Part shown: one piece after another, positions 57,377-64,000 of the stretch
Position numbering within the stretch: the first letter of the stretch is position 1
Layout of the letters: each line of letters starts with the position of its first letter
Assembly: GCA_031181145.1 (NCBI GenBank)
Contig: JAPSLB010000018.1
Location: forward strand, 1 to 64,000
Direction: 5' to 3'
Source: Microvirga sp.
GTDB taxonomy: Bacteria > Pseudomonadota > Alphaproteobacteria > Rhizobiales > Beijerinckiaceae
Length of the DNA stretch: 64,000 nucleotides
Notes under the pieces: model-generated
Told to the model about the DNA's origin: nothing
The model's input: the letters and a program-made list of their open reading frames with translations, nothing else
Database searches by the model: none
Program-made: the position numbers and the translations under genes

Positions 57377-58238
57377 GGCTGCGGCGGGAGCGAAGCCGCT
57401 CCTTTCCGCCCGTCATCTCACCAAGGTCTTTCACACGGGCGGCCAGGAATTCCGCGCCGTCGACGACGTCTCCCTAAGCGTCGGCCACGGCAAGGTGCTT
57501 GGCATTGTCGGCGAGTCGGGCTCCGGCAAATCGACGGTCGCCCGCATGGTCATGCGGCTGATCGAGCCGACCTCGGGCACCGTCATGTTCGATGGCGACG
57601 ATCTGACCGCCAAGACAGGCGAAGCCCTCCGCCGGATGAGGCGGAACATGCAGATCGTCTTCCAGAACCCGCACTCGGCGCTCAACCCGCGCGACACGAT
57701 CGGCGACGCCATCGCCGAACCTTTTCTGGTTCAGACGAGAGTCCGGGGCTCGGAGCTCGACCGTAAGGTCGAGGAACTGCTCGATATCGTCAGCCTGCCG
57801 AAGACCTTCAAGTACCGCTATCCGCACGAACTCTCCGGAGGCCAGAAGCAGCGCGTCTGCATCGCCCGCGCCGTGGCGCTGGAGCCGCGCCTTCTGGTTC
57901 TCGACGAGCCCACCTCCGCGCTCGACGTTTCGGTTCAGGCTCAGATCATCATGTTCCTGCAGGATCTCAGGGCGCGTCTGAACCTGACCTATCTCTTCAT
58001 CTCGCACAATCTGGCCGTGGTTCGGCATCTCTGCGACGATGTCGTCGTCATGAACAAGGGCGCCGTCGTCGAGAGCGGGCCGACCGAGGCCGTGTTCAAG
58101 TCTCCTCGCAACGCCTATACACGGCAATTGATCGAGAGCGTTCCTCGCATTCCCCGCCCGGCCAGCTGATCCGCCGGTCCCTTGAACCATCTCCATTCAT
58201 GCCTATCTCGGGAGGGACCCCCGATCCGGGCCCCTCTG

Positions 58239-58263
58239 ACGTAAGCCACGCCGCCACTTACGT
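58239..58263 (+). terminator. Stem-loop behind the second transporter operon
   Basis: ACGTAAG (58239-58245) pairs exactly with CTTACGT (58257-58263) around an 11-base loop, 70 bases past the last ATPase stop codon. A second GC-rich inverted repeat lies shortly before it. No U-tract; a terminator is likely by position only. Confidence 0.35.
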
Positions 58264-58286
58264 GATGTCGGATCCTGCCTGATCCG

Positions 58287-58616
58287 ATGGCCGGCGACTG
58301 GACGAGCATGATCCAAGAGATTCTGATTCTCATCGTCAATTTTCTGATTGTCGACCCGCTGCAGGCCGAGATGAATAAACGCCTCGCCGACGCCCGTGCT
58401 CCGCAGGCCATCATCGCCGATGTCAGGAGCTGCGCCGATGCTGCGCTTCCGCACCTTGCCGACCGCGCGGCAGGAGAGCCCGGCTGGGTGGCGATGACGG
58501 CTCTCGATGTTTGGCTCGGCAGGGTCGCACCGGAGGACGTGCTTGCGTCGGTGTCGCCTCAATGCGACGGCCCAGTCAGGGCAGCGAAAGGGTATCTCCA
58601 AGGACGGGCCGCCTAA
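58287..58616 (+). CDS. Small protein of unknown function with hydrophobic N-terminus
   Basis: A 109-residue frame I do not recognise. Residues 8-23 (MIQEILILIVNFLIVD) are strongly hydrophobic and could anchor it in the membrane; the rest is helical and alanine-rich, with WVAMTALDVWLGRVAPEDVLASV as the most protein-like stretch. Two cysteines (about C49 and C93) are present. The ribosome site is weak at both possible ATG codons (58287, 58308). Protein-like composition favours a real gene, but I cannot exclude a chance frame. Confidence 0.5.
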   Translation: MAGDWTSMIQEILILIVNFLIVDPLQAEMNKRLADARAPQAIIADVRSCADAALPHLADRAAGEPGWVAMTALDVWLGRVAPEDVLASVSPQCDGPVRAAKGYLQGRAA

Positions 58617-59268
58617 ACCTCGCGCGGTCCTTTCGGGACCGCAGCGAACGATGCCAGGCCCAGAGCGTGAGCCCCGGAAGGTCTCCGATCCGCTCCTCAT
58701 CCTATCCGCGCAATACCGGCAGCTTCGCCGTTCCCGCGCTCACCGGCAGGCCCCTCCGCCTCTCCTTTGCAAAGGGAGTGGCGGCCCCCTTGGGCTGGCG
58801 AATGGATCGGTGGACCGGTGAATCGCAGGCTCTCGGGCGCTTGGCGCTTGCTGCGTTCACACAGCCTCGTCCACCCATCGCATGAGGGCACCACAGCCCG
58901 CCCGAGATCTTCCTGCCGGATAGCTCGCAGCTGCGACGGCATAGCCGGACATGCCAGTCAAATCAGCGGGTTGGCCTCCCGTGAAGGCATGAGCGTCCGC
59001 GGCGGGAGGGGGCTTCACTTTCATATCGTGAAATTGCGCTTCACGTCGTTGACGGGCGAGTTCCACCAAACCATACTTTTTGAAAGCAAATAAAACAGAG
59101 GAAGGATGTGAAAATTACCTGATCTTTGTTGGCTTATCTTAAGTGAATGAAGCACTGCTGTTTGAAGCCACAGGATACCTTCTGAACAATCAGACACGAC
59201 AACAAAGGATCGTGTCTCATTTTAGTTTCGCGCCCTCGAGAAAGTGGCTGCCCGGAGGAGATCTATAC
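58617..59268. other. Long noncoding stretch ahead of the alcohol dehydrogenase
   Basis: These 650 bases hold no frame with a ribosome site or recognisable product. The left part is GC-rich with a 12-bp palindrome CCTTTGCAAAGG near 58770. From about 59075 the sequence turns AT-rich, as expected for a promoter region, and contains the inverted repeat at 59192-59217 listed separately. Confidence 0.55.
59192..59217 (+). promoter_or_regulatory. Inverted repeat upstream of the alcohol dehydrogenase
   Basis: AGACACGA (59192-59199) and its exact reverse complement TCGTGTCT (59210-59217) are separated by 10 bases, 52 bases before the start codon. It could be an operator or a leader hairpin. No regulator gene is adjacent; the LysR gene three kilobases on is a possible partner. 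Confidence 0.45.
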
Positions 59269-60432
59269 ATGTCGATGCCCGAAAACGTTCGCACCCACGC
59301 CGATTATCCGATTCCGGAGACCATGAAAGCCTGGGTATTGGGAGATCCCGGCCAGCTGACCCTGGTCGATAAGGCCGTGCCGGTTCCCAAGAAGGCGGAA
59401 GTTCTGGTCCGCATCGATGCGGTCGCCATTTGCGCAACCGATCTGGAGATCATCAACCACGGCCCGCCGGCCCAGATTCAAGGCGGCGCGCCGTTCAACA
59501 AGAACTTCACGCCGGGTCACGAATACATGGGTACGGTCGTGGCCCTCGGTCCGGGCGTGGACGAATACAAGATCGGTGACCGCGTGACGGTCGAGATCCA
59601 CGCCGGATGCGGACAATGCAAGCGCTGCCGCCAGGGCATGTACACATCGTGCCACAACTACGGCAAGAACTACGGAGATGTCGACAAGGGGCATCGCGCG
59701 AACGGTTTCACGACCGATGGCGGATTCTGCGAGTACCAGGTGAACAACATCAACACCCTGGTGCATGTCGCGGACAGCATGAGCGACGAAGAGGCGACCC
59801 TCGTGGTTACGGCCGGAACGGCGATGTACGGCCTGACCGAGCTCGGCGGCCTCGTTGCCGGTGAGAGCGTGGTCGTCAGCGGACCCGGTCCGATCGGGCT
59901 GCTCGGCGCGGCGGTTGCCAAGGCGCTGGGAGCTCAGCCGGTCATTCTCACCGGAACGCGCGACAATCGCCTCGAAATGGGCAAGAGGCTCGGTGCCGAC
60001 CACGTCATCAACGTCCGGAAGGAAGATCCCGTCGAGGCAGTCAAGCGCATCATGGGCGGCAAGGGCGTCGATTATGTTCTCGAGTGCTCGGGTGCGCCGA
60101 ATGCCGTCAACGAAGCCGCTCAGATGCTCAATCGAGGAGGCAAGATCTGCCTCGCCGCCTTCCCGAGCGACGCCGTTCCGGTCGACGTGGCCTACCTGGT
60201 CCGCAACAACATCTATCTCTACGGGATCCGCGGCGAGGGCAAGACGGCGACCCACCGCGCCGAGGCGTTCATGCGCCAGAAGCGCTTCGACGCCACGCTG
60301 GTCCATACTCATACATTCGCGATGGAGGATCTTCCGGAAGCCCTGCGGTATGCCAAAGACCGCGTGGAAGATGCCATCAAGGTCGTCGTGAAGAACAAGC
60401 ACGCCATGCAGTACGCTGAGGCGGCGGAGTAA
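59269..60432 (+). CDS. Zinc-dependent alcohol dehydrogenase (MDR family)
   Basis: A 387-residue medium-chain dehydrogenase. Catalytic zinc ligands are C55 (AICATDLE) and H84/E85 (PGHEYMG); the structural zinc is bound by C114, C117, C120 and C128 (CGQCKRCRQGMYTSC). The NAD-binding loop is VSGPGPIGLLGAAVAKALGA near residue 205. It resembles threonine/sorbitol-type dehydrogenases but the substrate cannot be assigned. The GGAGGAG ribosome site fixes the ATG at 59269, although the frame is open 42 codons further. A terminator follows and dctA comes next. Confidence 0.88.
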   Translation: MSMPENVRTHADYPIPETMKAWVLGDPGQLTLVDKAVPVPKKAEVLVRIDAVAICATDLEIINHGPPAQIQGGAPFNKNFTPGHEYMGTVVALGPGVDEYKIGDRVTVEIHAGCGQCKRCRQGMYTSCHNYGKNYGDVDKGHRANGFTTDGGFCEYQVNNINTLVHVADSMSDEEATLVVTAGTAMYGLTELGGLVAGESVVVSGPGPIGLLGAAVAKALGAQPVILTGTRDNRLEMGKRLGADHVINVRKEDPVEAVKRIMGGKGVDYVLECSGAPNAVNEAAQMLNRGGKICLAAFPSDAVPVDVAYLVRNNIYLYGIRGEGKTATHRAEAFMRQKRFDATLVHTHTFAMEDLPEALRYAKDRVEDAIKVVVKNKHAMQYAEAAE

Positions 60433-60757
60433 GAAGGGTGCGGCGCTGGCTGACTGCCAGCGCCGCTTCCTGCATTAAGCGATGATCTGACCGAGCCCTC
60501 AGAGGCTACGCCACGGTCGGATCGACTGAGGCAGATTGCCACGCGACAAACACAAGGGCCTATGTCGACGCACTGTCTCTTGAGCACTCGGAGCGCGAAG
60601 GTATTCTCGTTCGATTCTTCGCCCGCGCGTGCGAAAAGCACCAAACTCAGAAATAAAAAAATACAACACGCCGACAAAGATAAAGGGCGCACTTGTCAAG
60701 ACGGGGGCAAGATGAGGTCCAGAAAACAATCCGCTAGTCTCTAGCAGGGAGGATGGA
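60433..60757. other. Intergenic region between alcohol dehydrogenase and dctA
   Basis: This 325-base gap starts with the terminator at 60440-60466 and otherwise must hold the dctA promoter. I find no sigma-54 (-24/-12) sequence, which often drives dctA in rhizobia. The GGGAGGATGG before dctA at about 60747 is a strong ribosome site. Confidence 0.5.
60440..60466 (+). terminator. Terminator behind the alcohol dehydrogenase
   Basis: GCGGCGCTGGC (60440-60450) pairs perfectly with GCCAGCGCCGC (60456-60466) around TGACT, seven bases past the stop codon, followed by TTCCTGCATT. It is the best terminator-like hairpin of this part, although the T-run is short. Confidence 0.7.
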
Positions 60758-62122
60758 ATGTCTCAAGGTGCAGTTATAACCGACGCGGTTGGCGGCGCCC
60801 CGAAGACCCCGAATGGGGTCATGAAGTGGCTGCAGAAACTCTATATTCAGGTCATCATCGGCGTCGTCATCGGTAGCCTGATCGGCTACTTCGAGCCTCA
60901 GCTCGCAGTTCAGCTCAAGCCGCTCGGCGATGTGTTCATTCGTGCCATCAAGGTCATCGTCACGCCGATCATCTTTCTGACGATCGTCGTCGGCATCGCG
61001 ACCATTGGCGATATGCGCAAGATCGCCAATATCGGCGTGAAAGCGCTGATCTATTTCGAGGTCGCGTCAACGATCGCGCTGCTGATCGGCCTGTTGGTCG
61101 GCAATCTGTGGCCCGTTGGCCGCGGGATCAATGCCGATCCGGCGACGCTCGATGCCGGTGCGGTGTCAGGCTATGTGTCGAACGCGGAGCATATGACGCT
61201 CCTCGACTTCTTCATCAACATCATCCCGAAGACCTTCGTCGAACCCTTCGTATCCGGCGATATTCTGCCCGTCCTGTTCGTTGCCGTGCTCTTCGGCCTC
61301 GGTCTGTGCAAATTGGGCGATCGTGCGAAGCCCTTCATCGGCACACTCGAAGTCGCCACGCACGGCCTCTTCGGCATGGTCGGCATCATCATGCGCTTTG
61401 CTCCGCTCGGAGCGGCCGGTGCGATGGCGTTCACGATCGGCAAGTACGGGACCGGCTCGCTTCTGAGCCTGGGCGAGTTGGTGCTCTCGGTCTACATCGT
61501 GAGCGTCATGTTCGTCGTGGTCATTCTCGGACTTTTCCTGCGGATTGCCGGATTCAACCTGTTCAAGGTGCTGTCGCACTTCAAGGACGAGATCCTTGTC
61601 GTGTTCGCCGCGACCTCGGCGGAGACCATGATCCCGCGCTCCATGGAGAAGCTCGAAGCCATGGGGGTGAAGAAAGAGGTTGTCGGCCTGGTGATGCCGA
61701 CGGGCTTTTCCTTCAACATGGATGGCACCGCGATCTACATGACCATGGCGGTCCTCTTCATCGCACATGCGACCAACACCGAGCTGACCGTCGCCCATCA
61801 GCTGACAATTCTGCTGATCATGCTCTTCACCTCCAAAGGCGCGGCAGGCGTGACCGGCGGCGGCTTCATTGCCCTGGCGGCGACGATGCCGGCCATCGGC
61901 GTGCTGCCGATCGCGGGGTTGACCCTCCTCATCGGCGTGGATCGCTTCATGGCCGAGATCCGGGCCGCCACCAACCTCACCAGCAACATCATCGCGACCC
62001 TGGTGGTCGCCCGGTGGGTCGGAGCGGTGGACTGCGAGAAGGCACGGGCAGTGCTGGACGGCGAGATTGCTCCGGAGGCGCCGAAGGCCGCGAAGATCGA
62101 CGTTCTTCAGCCTGCCGAGTAG
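60758..62122 (+). CDS. dctA: C4-dicarboxylate:cation symporter, DctA-type
   Basis: A 454-residue DAACS-family (glutamate/dicarboxylate symporter) protein with eight membrane segments and two re-entrant loops. Signature blocks: FIRAIKVIVTPIIFLTIVVGIA, FAATSAETMIPRSMEKLEAMG (first hairpin loop), PTGFSFNMDGTAIYMTMA (segment 7) and TSKGAAGVTGGGFIALA (second hairpin loop). These are the DctA pattern for succinate, fumarate and malate uptake, though aspartate or orotate is possible. It has its own promoter region and strong ribosome site, is followed by a terminator pair, and is convergent with a LysR gene. Confidence 0.93.
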   Translation: MSQGAVITDAVGGAPKTPNGVMKWLQKLYIQVIIGVVIGSLIGYFEPQLAVQLKPLGDVFIRAIKVIVTPIIFLTIVVGIATIGDMRKIANIGVKALIYFEVASTIALLIGLLVGNLWPVGRGINADPATLDAGAVSGYVSNAEHMTLLDFFINIIPKTFVEPFVSGDILPVLFVAVLFGLGLCKLGDRAKPFIGTLEVATHGLFGMVGIIMRFAPLGAAGAMAFTIGKYGTGSLLSLGELVLSVYIVSVMFVVVILGLFLRIAGFNLFKVLSHFKDEILVVFAATSAETMIPRSMEKLEAMGVKKEVVGLVMPTGFSFNMDGTAIYMTMAVLFIAHATNTELTVAHQLTILLIMLFTSKGAAGVTGGGFIALAATMPAIGVLPIAGLTLLIGVDRFMAEIRAATNLTSNIIATLVVARWVGAVDCEKARAVLDGEIAPEAPKAAKIDVLQPAE

Positions 62123-62157
62123 TGAGGCCGCGGCGTCTGACACCCCGACGCCGCAGC

Positions 62158-62187
62158 GAAACGCCCGTGCTGACGCGCGGGCGTTTC
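62158..62187. terminator. Terminator between convergent dctA and LysR genes
   Basis: GAAACGCCCG (62158-62167) pairs perfectly with CGGGCGTTTC (62178-62187) with three more inner pairs, leaving a four-base loop. The flanking A and T bases give short U-tracts on both strands, so it can serve both genes. An 8-bp stem (62130-62137 with 62147-62154) precedes it. Confidence 0.7.
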
Positions 62188-62231
62188 ATTGCGTTGCTGG
62201 CGCGATGCCGGCGAAGCCTCCCGCAATTCGC

Positions 62232-63236
62232 TCACAAGGAAGGCCAGGCGGCCTTGGGCAGATTTTCGGCGGCATAGCTCAGGAACGTGGCCGGTGCGAA
62301 ATGGAGATTGCTCGACGCGCGAACCACCAGGCCGAAGAAGTGCGCAGGAAGCTCCTCGTCTTCCAGAGGTCGGAACAGGAGCTCGCCGCCGGTCGGAGGA
62401 CTGTGGGCTCCGATGGACGTCATGATGGAAACGTGGTGCCCCAGACGCGCAAGCTCGACGAGCATGGCATTGGAGCCCATTTCGACGACCGGCTTGCTAA
62501 GCAGGTTCGAACCTTCCAGGAGCGGGTTGATGGCGTCGCGGATGGAGAGGCCAGCCTTTCCGATGGCGACGGGATGCTCGAAACAATCCGCGAGCCTGAG
62601 GCTCGATGCATGGGCCAGGGGGTGATCCTTGCGCATGAGCGCGCCCACCTGCACCTCGTGGCGTACGGGCATGTGCACAAGCGTCGGAGGCTGGGTCACG
62701 AAGGCGAAGCCGAGGTCGACATGCTCTTCGGCAACCAGCTTGATGACCTCGGACGACGAGGCGACGGCCACGTCCAGGTGGATCGTGGGGTAGGTTTCGG
62801 CGAAGCCGGAGAGCAATTGCGGCAGGACCGAAAGCCCCACCGTCTCGGCCGTAGCCATCCGCACGGAGCCCGTCTTGAGGCCCCGAAGCATGTCGAGTTC
62901 CGACACGGCGGCCTCGAGCGGCGCAGAGATCCGGCCGAGGTGCCGGTAGAGAATCTCGCCGGCCGCCGTCAGGCGCAGCCGTCGTCCGTCGCGCTGAAAC
63001 AGCGTCATGTCCAGCGCATCCTCGAGCTGCAGGATCTGACGGGAAATCGCAGAGGATGCCACGTTCAGCCGGCGCGAGCATTCCCGCACGGAGAGAGTTT
63101 CCGCGACGACCTTGAAATAGACGATCGCCGGTTGATGAAACATGCGCGTCAACAGCGCGGGCGAAAGCGGGCGGCCTCGCGGGATCCGCGTCGGAGAGAC
63201 TACGGCTGGCGCATCACTCGCGTGGTTCTTGTCCAT
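62232..63236 (-). CDS. LysR-family transcriptional regulator
   Basis: A 334-residue LysR regulator. The DNA-binding helix-turn-helix covers residues about 38-95 (VVAETLSVRECSRRLNVASSAISRQILQLEDAL); the effector domain runs from about 120 to the end (GSVRMATAETVGLSVLPQLL). The first 35 residues are an unusual extra tail. I use the ATG at 63236; the frame is open 23 codons further without support. Divergent from the M24-type gene at 63420 across about 180 bases, which is its most likely target. Confidence 0.88.
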   Translation of the reverse strand: MDKNHASDAPAVVSPTRIPRGRPLSPALLTRMFHQPAIVYFKVVAETLSVRECSRRLNVASSAISRQILQLEDALDMTLFQRDGRRLRLTAAGEILYRHLGRISAPLEAAVSELDMLRGLKTGSVRMATAETVGLSVLPQLLSGFAETYPTIHLDVAVASSSEVIKLVAEEHVDLGFAFVTQPPTLVHMPVRHEVQVGALMRKDHPLAHASSLRLADCFEHPVAIGKAGLSIRDAINPLLEGSNLLSKPVVEMGSNAMLVELARLGHHVSIMTSIGAHSPPTGGELLFRPLEDEELPAHFFGLVVRASSNLHFAPATFLSYAAENLPKAAWPSL

Positions 63237-63419
63237 GGAGGCGCTTCTCGTCACTGCTGCCGGATCGGCAACAATGTGCTCTGGAATCGGAAATGGCAAG
63301 CGCATTCGGAATGCGTCACAGTGCAGGAGAAAGAGCTGGATGCCCTTGAGAAACCGACCCGAAAAAAGGGTCAGGACAGCACCCGGCGTCGAGGAAATGA
63401 CAACCTAGGGAGAGTTTCC

Positions 63420-64000
63420 ATGAGCTTCGCATATTCAGAGGGCAATCCCGTCGAGGACACCTCAAAGCTGCACAAGCCGCCTTTCGACACGAACCGGCTC
63501 GACCGTTTGATGGAGGAGGCGAAGCTCGATGCCCTGCTGGTGACCTCCAAGCACAGCATTCAGTATCTCCTCGGCGGTTACCGCTTCTTCTTCTACGACT
63601 ACATGGACGCCCACGGCCTCAGCCGTTATCTGCCGTTCTTCATCTACGTGAAGGGCAAGCCCCTCAATTCGGCATATGTCGGCGCGCCCATGGAGCGATA
63701 CGAGAAGCAGCTGGGCAAGTTCTGGGTTTCGAATCTCGACCTGACGAACTACACGAGCCCAGGCTACGCCGGCGCGGCAGCCGAGATGCTCAAGAAGGTC
63801 GGCGGTGCGAAAGGCAATATCGGAATCGAAGTCGCGTTCATGCCGATCGATGCCTACAAGGTCCTTCAGGCTCAGCTTCCCGATGCCGAGCTCGTCGACG
63901 GAACATTCACCCTGGAAATGCTGCGGGCGCTCAAGAGCCCGACGGAGATGCAGATTCTGCGGGAAGCATCCGAGAAGGTCGTGGACTCCATGCTCGCGGT
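63420..64000 (+). CDS. M24 peptidase/creatinase-family protein (cut by window end)
   Basis: The first 193 codons of a protein that runs off the window. The visible part is the creatinase N-terminal domain: DRLMEEAKLDALLVTSKHSIQYLLGGYRFFFYDYMD, then a segment YKVLQAQLPDAELVDGTFTLEMLRALKSPTEMQILREAS that in this family joins to the catalytic M24 domain. This domain pair occurs in Xaa-Pro aminopeptidases, creatinase and ectoine hydrolase; the metal-binding half is outside the window, so the reaction is undecided. GGGAGAG precedes the ATG. It is distinct from doeA at 23734. Confidence 0.82.
   Translation, partial: MSFAYSEGNPVEDTSKLHKPPFDTNRLDRLMEEAKLDALLVTSKHSIQYLLGGYRFFFYDYMDAHGLSRYLPFFIYVKGKPLNSAYVGAPMERYEKQLGKFWVSNLDLTNYTSPGYAGAAAEMLKKVGGAKGNIGIEVAFMPIDAYKVLQAQLPDAELVDGTFTLEMLRALKSPTEMQILREASEKVVDSMLA

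Noticed and set aside
60433-60757. Sigma-54 promoter ahead of dctA
   Set aside because: I searched for GG-N10-GC spacing with TGGCAC/TTGC context and found no convincing match.

Overview
The window is GC-rich, densely coded and shows no insertion sequence, phage gene, CRISPR array, tRNA or rRNA that I can recognise. Gene content (carboxynorspermidine operon, complete hut locus, MocR-regulated ectoine catabolism, cox-type molybdo-hydroxylases, many Dpp/Opp-type ABC systems, a REP-like palindrome of a type common in rhizobial genomes) points to a heterotrophic alphaproteobacterium of the order Hyphomicrobiales, perhaps near Microvirga/Methylobacteriaceae or Bosea. That placement is inference; no rRNA is present to confirm it.

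Layout. (1) 0.3-3.2 kb, minus: carboxynorspermidine decarboxylase (nspC) and dehydrogenase, a polyamine operon, plus a small unknown gene. (2) 3.4-11.3 kb: an IclR regulator divergent from a five-gene Dpp/Opp-type peptide transporter and an ArgE/DapE-type M20 deacylase. (3) 11.5-19.4 kb: histidine utilisation: hutI-hutH-hutU-yjiH-like transporter on the minus strand, divergent from hutC and hutG, with paired HutC-like operator sequences between them. (4) 19.4-32.1 kb: ectoine/hydroxyectoine catabolism: an Lrp/AsnC regulator, the MocR regulator EnuR, eutB, eutC, doeA, doeB, the ehuBCDA transporter, a DoeC-type aldehyde dehydrogenase and a DoeD-type aminotransferase; eutA is not present. A MocR-style inverted repeat overlaps a promoter before eutB. 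(5) 32.2-33.4 kb: a Bcr/CflA-type MFS exporter.

(6) 33.7-47.9 kb: two molybdenum hydroxylases placed back to back. The minus-strand operon holds XdhC-type proteins, a MoeA-like protein, a MocA-like nucleotidyltransferase and a PaoABC-like aldehyde oxidoreductase (2Fe-2S, FAD/4Fe-4S and Mo subunits). The plus-strand operon holds a NifU-like scaffold, CoxG, CoxS, CoxL (form II signature), CoxM, CoxD and CoxE. They probably share cofactor maturation proteins.

(7) 48.1-58.2 kb: the least understood and most interesting part. A hydantoinase/oxoprolinase-like protein and a DUF917 protein face, divergently, an AroM-domain protein fused to a LuxR-type HTH, then a stand-alone AroM protein and a complete second Dpp/Opp-type transporter. 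The AroM domain of the fusion lacks the two cysteines that its neighbour keeps, suggesting an enzyme-derived ligand sensor that controls the locus. (8) 58.2-64 kb: a small unknown protein, a zinc alcohol dehydrogenase, a DctA-type dicarboxylate symporter, a LysR regulator and the start of an M24/creatinase-like protein cut by the window edge.

Overall this is a run of substrate-specific uptake-plus-catabolism modules, most with an adjacent dedicated regulator.
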